Positions 1 through 9,766 of a DNA stretch of 64,000 bases are shown here, piece after piece. The DNA is from Streptomyces sp. NBS 14/10 (GTDB lineage: Bacteria > Actinomycetota > Actinomycetes > Streptomycetales > Streptomycetaceae), in NCBI RefSeq assembly GCF_002224125.1, contig NZ_NCSM01000005.1, positions 124,001 through 188,000 of the forward strand. Reading direction: 5' to 3'. The position numbers were made by a program, and so were the translations under genes. Each line of letters starts with the position of its first letter. Position 1 is the first letter of the stretch. Below the pieces are notes generated by a model. It did no database searches, was not told the origin of the DNA, and worked only from the letters and a program-made list of their open reading frames with translations.

Positions 1-1
1 C

Positions 2-1918
2 GCCGCTGATCGCCATGCCGAACTCAGGACCTGGCTCGGTGGTGTCGCGGAGCTCGCCGAGGCAGTGACCGGTGCCGGGAGTGTGCGCTCCCTGCTCGAC
101 CTGGTGGCCAAAACGGCCTGCCGCCTGATGGGGTACGACTTCTGCGCCGTGCTGCTGCCGGACTCCCGGCGCGAAGTCCTCGCCATCCAAGGAGCGTGCG
201 GCCTCTCGTCCACCTATATCGCGGGGGTGAACGCCCAGCACCCCGTACGCATCGGGTCGGGACACCCCGGAGAGGCACCTTCCAGCCGGGCGTTCCGGAC
301 GGGCCGGGCGGTCGCACTGAGCGACATCGCCGCCGAGACCGACTACGCGTGGGGCGGTGTCGCCGATGAACAGGGCTACCGCTCGATCATCGCCGTACCG
401 TTGACGACCACCGGCTCCTGCCTCGGCACTCTCACCTGCTACCGGGCCGAGGTGCACCGCTTCTCCGACGACGAGCAGGAACTGCTCACCACCCTGGCGA
501 ATCAGGCCGCCATCGCGATCGAGACGGCCCGGCTCCGGGAGAGGGAGCGGCGCACCATCGGCGAACTGCGGCAGCTCAACGACTCGCTGCGCGAGCAGCA
601 CGCATTGCTGCAGCGGACGGGAGACATCCATCGCCAGCTGACCGAGATGGCCCTGCGCGGCGAGGGTGTCGACGGGGTCGCCCGGGCCCTGGCCGCGCTG
701 CTCGGCCGGCCGGTCCTCTTCGAGGACCCGTACGGGAGCCCGCTGGCCGCCGCCGGCCCCGACGGTGCCGTGCCCTGCGATCGGTTCGACGGGATCGAGC
801 ACATCGCGACACTGCGCCGGTCGATCACCCATGACCCGGGCACCGGGACCGTCGAGGTGCGCGCGGGCGCTGCCGGGAGGCCGTGGGTGACGTCCCCGGT
901 GGTGCTCGACAAAGATGTCGTCGCACGGATGTGGATCCCCGGAGAGTCGGCGGAGCTGGGGCCGCTCGGCCGCCGGGCCATCGAGCATGCGGCCGTGGTC
1001 GCCGCCCTCGAAATGCTCCGGGGGCGCACAGCCGTCGAGGTGGAGTGGCGGCTGCGCGGCGAGTTGCTGACCGACCTGCTCGCCCAGTCGCCCGCGGCCC
1101 TGGCCACCATTGTCGCCCGGGCCGGCCGGCTCGGCCACGATCTGCACCGCCCGCACGCCGTGCTCGTCGTCCGGGCCGACAGCGCCCTCGAACCCGACCC
1201 GAACCGGCGGGTCGACGCACAGCGTCAGGTGCTGTCGGCCGTCCACGCGGTGGCATCCGGGCAGAGCCCTCGCCCCCTGGCCGCCCGCCACGGCGACGAC
1301 GTCGTCGTGCTGTGGCCCCTGGACGGGCCGGCCGTCGACGGTTCCGCCCAGGGCTCGGCGCCGACGCCCGCGGAAGTCGCGCCGGGCACGGTCGCGCCCG
1401 AGACGGTGGCGGCCGCCGACGCCATCCGCGGGGCCGTCGCGCGCACGGCGCCGGTCACGGTGACGGTGGCCGTCTCCCGGCCGTGTGCCGACCTGGCCGG
1501 TTACCCCGCCGCGTTCCGCACCGCGCGAGGCATGCTGACACTCACCCAACTACGCGGCGGCCGCGACCGAACGGTGGAACTCGGCGATCTGGGGGTGCAT
1601 GGCCTGCTTCTGCAGTTGGAAGACCCGTCCGAGCTGCTGCGATTCGCGGATCGTACGCTCTCCCCGATCCTCGACTACGACCGCAGACGCGGCACCCGGC
1701 TGCTGCACACCCTGCGCACCTATCTGTCCCATGAGCTCAGCACCGCCCGAACCGCCGAAGCGCTGTTCGTGCACCCGAACACCGTGAGCCTGCGGCTCAA
1801 ACGCATCGAAGACCTGCTCGACGTCAATGTGGCTCAGCCCGATTCGCTGCTGCAGCTCACCGCCGCACTCGCGGCAGCCGATGTCGGCGGCACAGCTCAT
1901 TTCGCACAGTCTCTTTGA
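2..1918 (+). CDS. GAF-domain PucR/CdaR-type transcriptional regulator (5' end outside window)
   Basis: Cytoplasmic DNA-binding regulator with a small-molecule-sensing GAF domain. The frame is open from base 2 and reads in register with the N-terminal helix of the paralogue that follows (both contain HAELR-W), so the true start lies upstream. An internal GTG at 65 would remove that helix. Visible parts are a GAF domain (roughly residues 30-160 of the visible protein), a coiled linker, a middle GGDEF-like region and a C-terminal PucR-type helix-turn-helix near the end (LFVHPNTVSLRLKRIE). Family knowledge: PucR/CdaR proteins usually activate catabolic genes. It converges with its paralogue at 1950-3824, whose divergent neighbour is the catabolic operon from 4007, so a role in that regulon is inferred. 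The ligand is unknown. Confidence 0.88.
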   Translation, partial: AADRHAELRTWLGGVAELAEAVTGAGSVRSLLDLVAKTACRLMGYDFCAVLLPDSRREVLAIQGACGLSSTYIAGVNAQHPVRIGSGHPGEAPSSRAFRTGRAVALSDIAAETDYAWGGVADEQGYRSIIAVPLTTTGSCLGTLTCYRAEVHRFSDDEQELLTTLANQAAIAIETARLRERERRTIGELRQLNDSLREQHALLQRTGDIHRQLTEMALRGEGVDGVARALAALLGRPVLFEDPYGSPLAAAGPDGAVPCDRFDGIEHIATLRRSITHDPGTGTVEVRAGAAGRPWVTSPVVLDKDVVARMWIPGESAELGPLGRRAIEHAAVVAALEMLRGRTAVEVEWRLRGELLTDLLAQSPAALATIVARAGRLGHDLHRPHAVLVVRADSALEPDPNRRVDAQRQVLSAVHAVASGQSPRPLAARHGDDVVVLWPLDGPAVDGSAQGSAPTPAEVAPGTVAPETVAAADAIRGAVARTAPVTVTVAVSRPCADLAGYPAAFRTARGMLTLTQLRGGRDRTVELGDLGVHGLLLQLEDPSELLRFADRTLSPILDYDRRRGTRLLHTLRTYLSHELSTARTAEALFVHPNTVSLRLKRIEDLLDVNVAQPDSLLQLTAALAAADVGGTAHFAQSL

Positions 1919-1949
1919 ACATCTCCACAACCGGCTTCGCCTGCTCCGG

Positions 1950-3824
1950 TCAGGCCGGGTGCCCGCCCTCGGCAACGTCCAGGAGCAGCAGGGCCGCGCT
2001 GACCTCCACGAGGGTCGCCGGAGCGGAGAGGTCGAGGCCGGCCACCGTTTCGATCCGCCGCAGGCGCTGGCTCACCGTGTTGGGATGGACGCTGAGCCGG
2101 TGTGCGGCCTCCGTTCTGCTGAGCTCGCTGTCCAGATAGACGCGGAGCGTTTGCAGCAGGTGCGTGCCGCGCAGCAGATCGTGCTGCCGCACCGCCTCCA
2201 GCGTGCGGTCGGCGAAGGCGACCAGCTGCCGGGCGTCGCCCAGTTGCAGGAGCAGGCCCGCCACGCCGAGGTCGTCCGGTGTCACCACGGTGTCCGAACG
2301 CCCGGTGCGCAGCGCCACATTGAGCGCTCCGCGAGCGGTCCGGTACGCCTGCACAAAGGTCCGCCGCGCGACGCCGGACACCGCGACGGTCACTCCCTCC
2401 GCGTCCGGAACCGAGGCCATCGCATGCCGTATCGACGAGGCGACGGCGTCCATGCGCTCCTTCTCACCGGCCGGGGCGGCCCGCGAGAGCGTACGGACAC
2501 TGTCCAGGGGCCACAGCGCGACCACGGCTCCCTGGTGCATCGCGACGAGCGGTCTCGGCGTATACGCGGCGGCCAGTTCGGAGACCAGGGCCAATGCGCG
2601 CTGGTAGGTGAGGGACCGTCGGGATTCGGTCGCCACGTCGAGCTGCCCGACGACGGCGATGTGGGGGTGGGACAAGTCGTGGCCCAGTCGACGAGCGCGC
2701 TCCGCGACCGGGGACGATTCGACGACGGCGCCGCTGAGGATGTCGGCGAGCAGTTCGCCGCGCAGCCGGTGCTCGACCTCGGTGCCGGTGCGCAGCCGGA
2801 ACAGCTCGAGCGAGATCACGATCGAGGCGTGTTCAAGAGCCCGTTCGTCGAGGAGTGAGAATCCCTCGGCGCCGCGCGGCAGCCACACCCGGGCGACCAC
2901 CTCCCCCGCCAGCCTGACCGTGGCGGCGACGTATCCGCCTTCTTCGCGCACGATGCCGGTGCTGAGCGTGTGCGCCCCCGACGGGTCCTCCTCCAATGGC
3001 AGCGCGGCCCGGACATCGCTGCCCGGCAGCTCCGAGGGGGTGCCGGTCCGCGCGAGCACGGCGCCCCCGGCGTCCTCGACGAGCACGGGCCGCGACACGA
3101 GGTCCGCCAGCGCCTGGACGATGCCGTCCAGACCACCGGCCCGCAGAGCGACCTCCAGGAGGCGCTGGTGTATCCGCTCCGATTTCGTCAGCAGGTCGCG
3201 CTGGCGGCGCAGCGAGACGTTCAGCTGCTGAAGTTCCTCGACCATCCGTGCCGAGGTGAGCGCGATCGCGGCGTGGTTGGCCAGCAGGGTGAGCCGCTCC
3301 ACCTCGTGGTCGGTGAAGTCGTGGACGGCCGAGTGGTAGCTGTTGAGCGTGCCGACCACATCGCCGCCGGCGACGAGCGGCACCGAGAGCATCGACCGGT
3401 AGCCCTGCTCCTTCGCCACCCCACCCCATGGCGTGAACTGCGGCTCGCGGTCGATGTCCCGCACCGCGACCGGCAGACCCGACCGGAATGCCTGGCTCGA
3501 CGGCGCGTGGTGGACACCGTCCCCGTGCAGACGTACCGGACGGTCGGAGTTGACACGTGCCACGTACTCGGCCGACAGCCCGCTCCATCCCTCGATGACG
3601 AGGTTCTGCCCGGAGCTGTCGGGGATCAGGACTCCGCAGAAGTCGAACCCCAGCAGGGACCGCGCCGTGTCCGCGACGAGACCAAGGACCTCGCGCAGAC
3701 CGCGCCCGGCGCTCACGGCGGCACTCAGCGCCTGTACGGCCTCCAGCCAGCGGCGCAGTTCGGCGTGCGACTCGGCTCCGTCCGACCCCGCGGGGTCCGC
3801 GCTGTCCAGTGACTTTGTCGGCAT
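1950..3824 (-). CDS. GAF-domain PucR/CdaR-type transcriptional regulator (paralogue)
   Basis: 624-residue paralogue of the preceding regulator with the same architecture: N-terminal helix, GAF domain (about residues 40-190, containing FDFCGVLIPDS and EQGYRSMLSVPL), coiled-coil linker, middle sensor-like region and C-terminal HTH (LSVHPNTVSQRLRRIE). The ATG at 3824 has only a weak upstream Shine-Dalgarno. It is transcribed divergently from the aldehyde dehydrogenase at 4007 across a 182-bp gap that must hold both promoters, the classical layout for a local regulator of a catabolic operon. Stops of the two paralogues are about 30 bp apart. Inference: one or both control the 4.0-11.8 kb operon in response to its substrate. 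Confidence 0.9.
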   Translation of the reverse strand: MPTKSLDSADPAGSDGAESHAELRRWLEAVQALSAAVSAGRGLREVLGLVADTARSLLGFDFCGVLIPDSSGQNLVIEGWSGLSAEYVARVNSDRPVRLHGDGVHHAPSSQAFRSGLPVAVRDIDREPQFTPWGGVAKEQGYRSMLSVPLVAGGDVVGTLNSYHSAVHDFTDHEVERLTLLANHAAIALTSARMVEELQQLNVSLRRQRDLLTKSERIHQRLLEVALRAGGLDGIVQALADLVSRPVLVEDAGGAVLARTGTPSELPGSDVRAALPLEEDPSGAHTLSTGIVREEGGYVAATVRLAGEVVARVWLPRGAEGFSLLDERALEHASIVISLELFRLRTGTEVEHRLRGELLADILSGAVVESSPVAERARRLGHDLSHPHIAVVGQLDVATESRRSLTYQRALALVSELAAAYTPRPLVAMHQGAVVALWPLDSVRTLSRAAPAGEKERMDAVASSIRHAMASVPDAEGVTVAVSGVARRTFVQAYRTARGALNVALRTGRSDTVVTPDDLGVAGLLLQLGDARQLVAFADRTLEAVRQHDLLRGTHLLQTLRVYLDSELSRTEAAHRLSVHPNTVSQRLRRIETVAGLDLSAPATLVEVSAALLLLDVAEGGHPA

Positions 3825-4006
3825 ACATCCAGCATGGCACGCGTCTGAGTGTCAGCAGGGACACATATCCCGAGGGATTGTGTCGGCACAAACATGGAGA
3901 TGCCCGGGGCCTGTCTGGATACTCGACCGCACGCTGCCGCGCCGAGACGCGGACACCACTCCCCCTCCGCGCATCCGCGGCCCTGTGCCCTTCGTGAGGA
4001 CAGCCC

Positions 4007-5521
4007 ATGAACGAGAACACCACCCTGCTCGCCGACGCCGACGCCACCGGCACAACGAAGGTGTCGGACGACGCCGCGCACCGCGATCGGACCATCGTCA
4101 ACCCGGCCACCGGCGCGGTCATCCGCACCGTCGCGGACAACACGGCAGCCGAGGTGGACGAGGCGGTACGGGCGGCGAAGGCGGCCTTCGAATCCGGTCC
4201 GTGGCCCCGTATGCCACGCAGTGAGCGAGCCAGGCATCTGCTGCGGTTCGCCGACGCCATCGAGGCGCACACCGAGGTGCTGTTCCAGCTGGAGACGCGG
4301 AACAACGGCCGGCCCATCACCGAGACCAGGGCGCAGCTGTCGCGCGTTCCGGAGTGGTTCCGCTACAACGCGGGGCTGCTGGCCACCCAGAGGGACGCCG
4401 TGCTGCCCGGCGACGGCCCCTATCTGACCTATCAGCGGCGGTCACCGCTCGGTGTGTGCGGCATCATCACACCGTTCAACCACCCCCTGCTGATCCTCGC
4501 GCGCAGCCTGTCCGCGGCGCTGGCCACCGGGAACACCGTGGTGGTCAAGCCCTCCGAGATGACACCGCTGACCACGCTGGCGCTGGTCGACATCCTGCGC
4601 GAGGCCGGGCTGCCGGAGGGCGTGGTCGGTGTCGTGACCGGCGGACGCGAGGTGGGGGAACGGCTCACCGGGCACCCCGACATCGCCAAGATCACGCTCA
4701 CCGGTGGCACCGAGGCCGGACGGGCCGCGGCGGTCGCCACGGCGGCCCGCTTCGCCCGTGTCACCGCGGAGCTCGGCGGTAAGACCCCGATCGTCGTCTT
4801 CGACGACATCGCCCCGGTCGTCGCCGCCGAAGGAGCGGCGTTCGCCGCGTTCGTGGCGGCCGGTCAGTCCTGTGTGGCCGGTTCGCGGTTTCTCGTCCAG
4901 CGCGGGATCTACGACGAGTTCGTCGAGGCGCTGAGCGCCCGGGCGTCGGCGATCCGGATCGGGGACCCGGTGCGGCCGGAGACCCAGCTGGGGCCGCTGA
5001 TCAGCGGTGTCCAGCGGGACAAGGTCCTGCGTCTGATCTCGACCGGCATCCAGGAGGGCGTCCGCGTCGCCGCCGGCGGAGGAGTTCCGGACCTGCCGGC
5101 GGAGCTCGGCTCCGGCTACTACCTGCAGCCGACCGTGCTGGCCGACGCCACGATGTCGATGACCGTCGCACGCGAGGAGATCTTCGGACCGGTCGCGGTC
5201 GTGGTGCCCTTCGACGGGGAGGACGACGCGGTGGCGATGGCCAACGACAACCGGTTCGGTCTCGGGGCCGGCGTGTGGACCCGAGACATCGCTCGTGGCC
5301 ACCGTGTCGCGGACCGCATCACCGCCGGAATGGTGTGGGTCAACGACCACCACCGGCTGGAGCCCTCGCTCCCGTGGGGCGGGGTCAAGGAGTCCGGCAC
5401 CGGGCGTGACGCCGGCCAGGAGTCCTTCGACGACTTCACCTGGATCAAGACCGTCGTGGTGCGGACCGCCGCGGACGACGTCGACTGGTACGGGCATGCC
5501 GAGCCCGGCCGTCTCAACTGA
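4007..5521 (+). CDS. NAD(P)+-dependent aldehyde dehydrogenase
   Basis: 504-residue member of the ALDH superfamily, oxidising an aldehyde to the acid in the cytoplasm. Seen in the sequence: N-terminal cofactor fold, the PFNHP segment near 156-160, catalytic Glu255 in AELGGKTP and the nucleophile Cys289 in AGQSCVAGSRF, all expected residues. Start: ATG at 4007 with GTGAGGA about 8 bp upstream. It is the first gene of a co-oriented run up to 11822 and is divergent from a PucR-type regulator. Substrate cannot be read from sequence; an aromatic semialdehyde or succinate-semialdehyde-like intermediate fits the neighbours (flavin hydroxylase, amidohydrolase). Confidence 0.93.
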   Translation: MNENTTLLADADATGTTKVSDDAAHRDRTIVNPATGAVIRTVADNTAAEVDEAVRAAKAAFESGPWPRMPRSERARHLLRFADAIEAHTEVLFQLETRNNGRPITETRAQLSRVPEWFRYNAGLLATQRDAVLPGDGPYLTYQRRSPLGVCGIITPFNHPLLILARSLSAALATGNTVVVKPSEMTPLTTLALVDILREAGLPEGVVGVVTGGREVGERLTGHPDIAKITLTGGTEAGRAAAVATAARFARVTAELGGKTPIVVFDDIAPVVAAEGAAFAAFVAAGQSCVAGSRFLVQRGIYDEFVEALSARASAIRIGDPVRPETQLGPLISGVQRDKVLRLISTGIQEGVRVAAGGGVPDLPAELGSGYYLQPTVLADATMSMTVAREEIFGPVAVVVPFDGEDDAVAMANDNRFGLGAGVWTRDIARGHRVADRITAGMVWVNDHHRLEPSLPWGGVKESGTGRDAGQESFDDFTWIKTVVVRTAADDVDWYGHAEPGRLN

Positions 5522-5614
5522 CCGGCCGCCCCGGACACTTTCCCACTCCCCACCAACTTCCCCGTGGTTCCCACGACGACTCCTGTCCGGCAACGTCCAA
5601 CGAAGGACTCGCCC

Positions 5615-7015
5615 ATGTCGAAAACACAGGCAGCCCCGCCCGCGCGCGGCTGGCGCACGGAGATCACCCGAATCCAATGGCTCGTCCTGCTGGGGACGAC
5701 GATGGGCTGGGCCCTGGACGGCTTCGCCGGAAGCCTCTACGCACTGGTCCTCGGCCCGGCCATGACCGAGCTGCTGCCGCACAGCGGTGTCGCGGTGGAC
5801 CCCGACGCCATCGGGTTCTACGGCGGGCTGACCGTGGCCCTGTTCCTCGCCGGCTGGGCGGTCGGCGGGCTTCTGTTCGGCATGCTCGCCGACTACTTCG
5901 GACGGGTCCGGGTGCTGTCCGCCGGCATCGTCACCTACGCGGTGTTCACCGCGCTGGCGGCGTTCGCCGACAACTGGTGGCAACTCGGTGTCCTGCGCTT
6001 CGTCGCCGGGCTCGGTTCGGGCGTCGAGGCCCCGGTCGGGGCCGCGCTGGTGGCCGAGGTGTGGCGCAACCGCTACCGGGCGCGGGCCTGTGGCGTGATG
6101 ATGTCCGGCTACGCCGCCGGGTTCTTCATCGCCGCGCTCGCGTACCAGTTGCTCGGCGACCACGGCTGGCGGCTGATGATGGGCATCGCGGTGGCACCCG
6201 CGCTCCTCGTGTGGTTCATCCGCCGTTACGTTCCCGAGCCCCCGGAGATCCAGGGTGCCATCGCGGCACGCCGGACACGTAAGTCACAGGGGCAGGCCGC
6301 CGCGGCGGACCAGTTCGTCCTGCGCCGGCTGCTCGCCGCGCCGTTGCTGAGCAGGACGGCGATCTGCACGGCACTGGCCACCGGCTCGCTGATCGCCTTC
6401 TGGAGCGTATCGACCTGGTATCCCCAGATCATCCGCCAGATGACCGCCGCCGGTGCGATGTCCCCCGAGACCGCCAACAGCCGCGTCGCGGTCGCCTCGA
6501 TGTTGTTCAACGCGGGCGGGGTCCTCGGCTATGCCTCATGGGGCTTCCTCGCCGACGCGTTCGGGCGGCGCAAGGCCTTCGCCATCAGCTTCGCCGTCTC
6601 CGCCGTGAGCGTCGGCTATCTCTTCCCCTTCCACCACGGCTACGGCGAGTTCCTGCTCGCCCTGCCCGTCGTCGGGTTCGGCCTGTTCGGGGCCCTGTCG
6701 GGCACCTTCGTCTACGGCCCCGAACTCTTCCCGCCCAGTGTGCGCGCCACCGGTATGGCCCTGTGCAACAGCATCGGTCGCGCCATCACCGCGGCCGGTC
6801 CGCTGGTGGCCGGGGTCATGGCCGCCTCCTGGTTCGGCGGCGACCTGGGCCTGGCGACCACCTATGTCGCCGCGGTCGGACTGATCGCCGTGGCCGGACT
6901 CGCCTTCGCGCCGGAGACCCGCGGGGCCGAGCTACCGACCGACCCCATCGACCTCGACCCGGACCGGGCGCAACCGGCGACCGGGTCGACCACCAGCAAG
7001 GAGATGTACACATGA
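5615..7015 (+). CDS. MFS transporter, aromatic-acid/sugar symporter type
   Basis: 466-residue, 12-helix major facilitator permease. The loop 2-3 motif (GMLADYFGRVRVL, a variant of GxxxDrxGrr) and a second copy of the signature after helix 8 (GFLADAFGRRKA) are present. Start: ATG at 5615 (MSKTQ), with GAAGGA upstream; an earlier in-frame ATG at 5564 adds 17 unlikely residues. The stop overlaps the start of the flavin monooxygenase (ATGA at 7012-7015), showing translational coupling. Family knowledge and context suggest uptake of the aromatic or heteroaromatic acid degraded by the operon; the exact substrate is unknown. Confidence 0.9.
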   Translation: MSKTQAAPPARGWRTEITRIQWLVLLGTTMGWALDGFAGSLYALVLGPAMTELLPHSGVAVDPDAIGFYGGLTVALFLAGWAVGGLLFGMLADYFGRVRVLSAGIVTYAVFTALAAFADNWWQLGVLRFVAGLGSGVEAPVGAALVAEVWRNRYRARACGVMMSGYAAGFFIAALAYQLLGDHGWRLMMGIAVAPALLVWFIRRYVPEPPEIQGAIAARRTRKSQGQAAAADQFVLRRLLAAPLLSRTAICTALATGSLIAFWSVSTWYPQIIRQMTAAGAMSPETANSRVAVASMLFNAGGVLGYASWGFLADAFGRRKAFAISFAVSAVSVGYLFPFHHGYGEFLLALPVVGFGLFGALSGTFVYGPELFPPSVRATGMALCNSIGRAITAAGPLVAGVMAASWFGGDLGLATTYVAAVGLIAVAGLAFAPETRGAELPTDPIDLDPDRAQPATGSTTSKEMYT

Positions 7016-8202
7016 ACGCGTACGACGGTGCCACCGCCGTGGTCATCGGCGGATCGATCGGCGGGCTCACCACCGCGCTCCTCCTGCACGACCTGGGCTT
7101 CACGGTCGACGTCTTCGAGCGGACCCCCACCGCACTCGACGGACGCGGAAGCGGCATCGTGCTGCAGCCGGACACCCTGCGCTGGTTCACCGAGCGCAGT
7201 GAGCAGCATCCGCAGGACCTCAGCACCTCCACGGACTGGGTGCAGTACCTGGACACCGACAACCGGATCGTCCACCGCGAGCGACGGACCTGGAGCTACA
7301 CCTCGTGGGGCACGTTCTACCGCGCCCTGCTCGGCGACTTCGGGTCCGACCACTACCATCTGGGCGAGTACGCCTGCGGATTCGACCAGGACGAGCGATC
7401 CGTCACGGTGCGGTTCGTGAGCGGGCGTGAGGTGACGGCGGACCTGGTGGTCTTTGCCGATGGAATCACCTCCATCGGGCGCCGCCGCCTCGACCCGGCC
7501 GCGGACCTCACCTACTCGGGATACATCGGCTGGCGCGGCACGGTCCCGGAGAAGGACCTGTCCGAGGGCACCCGTGAGCTGCTGAAGGACTCCATCACCT
7601 ACACCGTGGTGCCCCATTCGCACATCACGCTCTACCCGATCCCCGGCGAAGGCGGGAGCGGGCCGCAGGACCGGCTCATGAACTACGTCTGGTACCGGAA
7701 CGTGCCCGAGGGCGCCGAGCTGTCCGAGATGCTGATCGACAAGCGCGGCTTCCCCGGCACGGTGTCCATCCACCCCGCCCAGGTCCAGGACCGCTACGTG
7801 GCCGAGATGCGGGAGGCCGCGCGGCGGATGCTGTCCCCCGCGGCAGCCGAGGTCGTGACCGCAACCGCCACGCCGTACATCCAGGTCGTCTCCGATGCGC
7901 GCGCGTCCCGGATGGCCGAGGGCCGGGTGGCCCTGATCGGCGACGCCGCGTGTGCCGCCCGGCCGCACGCCGCGGCCGGCACCGCGAAAGCGGCGGCCGA
8001 CGCCTGGGCCCTGGTCGGCGCGCTCCGGGAGGCGGAGGGCGACATCGGCGCCGCCCTGCGCACCTGGGAGCCGGTTCAGCTCGAACTCAGCGCCCGGCTG
8101 CTGGAGCGGGTCGTCGCCATGGGCGAGCGGTCCCAGTTCTCGAACACCTGGAAGCCCGGCGACCCGAGCCTGCGATTCGGTCTCTACGGCCCCGGCCGCT
8201 GA
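7012..8202 (+). CDS. FAD-dependent aromatic hydroxylase, 2,6-dihydroxypyridine 3-hydroxylase-like
   Basis: 396-residue single-component flavoprotein monooxygenase of the p-hydroxybenzoate hydroxylase fold. It has the N-terminal Rossmann GGSIGGLT at 13-20, a ribose-binding Glu after strand 2 (VFERTP), the middle DG region (VVFADGITS) and the C-terminal FAD/riboflavin motif LIGDAACAARPH near residues 305-318. The ARPHAAAG segment resembles 2,6-dihydroxypyridine 3-hydroxylase (DhpH-type) enzymes, so ring hydroxylation of a hydroxypyridine or phenolic acid using NAD(P)H and O2 is the likely role. It overlaps the upstream transporter by 4 bp. I recognised the family from motifs only; the substrate is inferred. 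Confidence 0.88.
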   Translation: MNAYDGATAVVIGGSIGGLTTALLLHDLGFTVDVFERTPTALDGRGSGIVLQPDTLRWFTERSEQHPQDLSTSTDWVQYLDTDNRIVHRERRTWSYTSWGTFYRALLGDFGSDHYHLGEYACGFDQDERSVTVRFVSGREVTADLVVFADGITSIGRRRLDPAADLTYSGYIGWRGTVPEKDLSEGTRELLKDSITYTVVPHSHITLYPIPGEGGSGPQDRLMNYVWYRNVPEGAELSEMLIDKRGFPGTVSIHPAQVQDRYVAEMREAARRMLSPAAAEVVTATATPYIQVVSDARASRMAEGRVALIGDAACAARPHAAAGTAKAAADAWALVGALREAEGDIGAALRTWEPVQLELSARLLERVVAMGERSQFSNTWKPGDPSLRFGLYGPGR

Positions 8203-8253
8203 CGCCCACGGATACGCCTCGACCCACCACGGAACACACCCAAGGAGAAAACG

Positions 8254-8724
8254 ATGACCAGTGACAACTTTCTCGCGGACCTGCCGCTGGCAGGCGACCT
8301 CGTCGCCGGCGGATTCGACGGATGGCCGCAGGAGCTGCGTGCGGAGTTCGAGGCGCACTCCCACGACGGCCGGGTCGGCTCCCGGCTGCTGAGCGAGACA
8401 GCGCGGGTGCGGGTCTGGGAGATCCGGCTCGCCCCCGGCGAGCGCTGGCACGCCCACCGGCATGTCCTCGACTACTTCTGGACCGCGGTGAACGCCGGCC
8501 GCAGTCGCCAGCACACGCACGACGGCACGACCCGGGAGGTCTCCTACAACGCCGGGGAGACCCGCCACTTCACCTTCGGCCCGGGCGAATACCTGCTGCA
8601 CGACATCGAGAACGTCGGCGACACCGAACTCGTCTTCACCACCGTCGAACACCTCGACAGCGCCAACGCGCCGCTGGACATCCACGGCGACGCGCCGGAC
8701 GCCCGGCAGGAGGGACAGGCGTGA
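8254..8724 (+). CDS. small cupin-fold protein
   Basis: 156 residues with a single cupin-like core: W-H-A-H-R-H near residues 66-71 and a later H-F-T-F-G-P-G-E-Y-L-H pattern, consistent with a metal-binding double-stranded beta-helix. It lies in the catabolic operon, 51 bp after the flavin hydroxylase, with AAGGAG before the ATG, and its stop overlaps the GTG of the next gene (GTGA at 8721-8724). Small cupins in such operons are dioxygenases, isomerases or carbonic-acid-binding accessory proteins; nothing here decides between them. Confidence 0.82.
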   Translation: MTSDNFLADLPLAGDLVAGGFDGWPQELRAEFEAHSHDGRVGSRLLSETARVRVWEIRLAPGERWHAHRHVLDYFWTAVNAGRSRQHTHDGTTREVSYNAGETRHFTFGPGEYLLHDIENVGDTELVFTTVEHLDSANAPLDIHGDAPDARQEGQA

Positions 8725-9695
8725 TCAGCGCCCCGCTCGCCGAGGGCGTCATCGACGTCCACGCCCACTGGCTGCCAACCGAGCTGTTCCGCCTCCCCCC
8801 GGGGGCTCCGTACGGGGGTATGCACGACCGCGACGGCGAACTCCACCTCGGGGACATCCCGCTGTCGATTCCGACCCGGGCGATGAGCGATGTCCCCGCG
8901 ATCCTCGAGGACATGCGCGCCACGGGTGTGGGGGTGCGGGTCCTGTCCGCACCACCGTTCGCGTTCCCCGTGGGCGGTGTGCCGGAGGCCGATGCGTATG
9001 TGACGGCGTTCAACGACGCGCTGTCCGCCGTGGTGTCCGACTCCGATGGCAGGCTCGTGGGCCTCGGCCTGGTCGGGCTCGACGACGCCGACGAGGCACG
9101 CGCCCAGATGGAGCGGCTGGCCCGGACCGACGGCATCGCCGGGATCGCGATCCCGCCGCTGCTCGCCGGCGGCTCGCTCGACCGGGGCGTGCTGCGCCAC
9201 ATCCTCACCGACGCCGCGGATCTCGACCTCGCCGTGCTCGTCCATCCCATGCAACTGACCCGGCCGGAGTGGTCGGAGCACTACCTCTCCAACCTCGTGG
9301 GCAACCCCGTCGAGAGCGCCACCGCCGTCGCGGCGCTCATCCTGGGCGGCGTCAAGGAGCAGCTGCCGCGGCTGCGGATCTGCTTCGTACACGGCGGTGG
9401 CTGCGCACCGTGGCTGCTCGGCCGGTGGACTCACGGCTGGCGGACCCGGGCCGATGTGCGCCGCCACTCGTCCCGGCCACCGGCAGAAGTGTTCGGCGAG
9501 CTCTTCTTCGACAGCGTCACCCACGACCCCGGACCGCTGGGGCTGCTGGCCGCGCAGGCGTCCAAGGGCGGCGTCGTCTGCGGGAGCGACTACCCGTTCG
9601 ACATGGCCCAGCCCGACCCGGTCCGCTTCGCCACCGACCACGGTCCCGACGCCGGAACGCTCACCGCCAACGCGCGGGCGTTCCTCGGGCTGTGA
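8721..9695 (+). CDS. amidohydrolase/decarboxylase of the ACMSD family
   Basis: 324-residue TIM-barrel metal enzyme of the amidohydrolase_2 family, which includes 2-amino-3-carboxymuconate-semialdehyde decarboxylase, gamma-resorcylate decarboxylase and related hydrolases. Seen: the N-terminal metal-binding VHAHW near residues 12-16, a HP on strand 5 (LVHPMQ), VHGGG on the later strand and the catalytic GSDYPFDM near the C terminus. Start: GTG at 8721 overlapping the cupin stop. Context suggests non-oxidative decarboxylation or hydrolysis of a hydroxylated aromatic or ring-fission product. Which of the two cannot be read from the sequence. Confidence 0.88.
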   Translation: MISAPLAEGVIDVHAHWLPTELFRLPPGAPYGGMHDRDGELHLGDIPLSIPTRAMSDVPAILEDMRATGVGVRVLSAPPFAFPVGGVPEADAYVTAFNDALSAVVSDSDGRLVGLGLVGLDDADEARAQMERLARTDGIAGIAIPPLLAGGSLDRGVLRHILTDAADLDLAVLVHPMQLTRPEWSEHYLSNLVGNPVESATAVAALILGGVKEQLPRLRICFVHGGGCAPWLLGRWTHGWRTRADVRRHSSRPPAEVFGELFFDSVTHDPGPLGLLAAQASKGGVVCGSDYPFDMAQPDPVRFATDHGPDAGTLTANARAFLGL

Positions 9696-9766
9696 CGGGC
9701 CCGGCGCCGAGACCAGCGGACAGACCGCTCCAGCCGTTCCGAGCCGTTCCGAGAAGGGAACCCACC

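Noticed and set aside
4442..6163. 573-codon minus-strand open frame
   Set aside because: Complement of the aldehyde dehydrogenase and MFS genes, with His/Arg/Gly-rich content and no domain.
6862..8685. 607-codon minus-strand open frame
   Set aside because: Complement of MFS, flavin hydroxylase and cupin genes, all with clear catalytic motifs on the plus strand.
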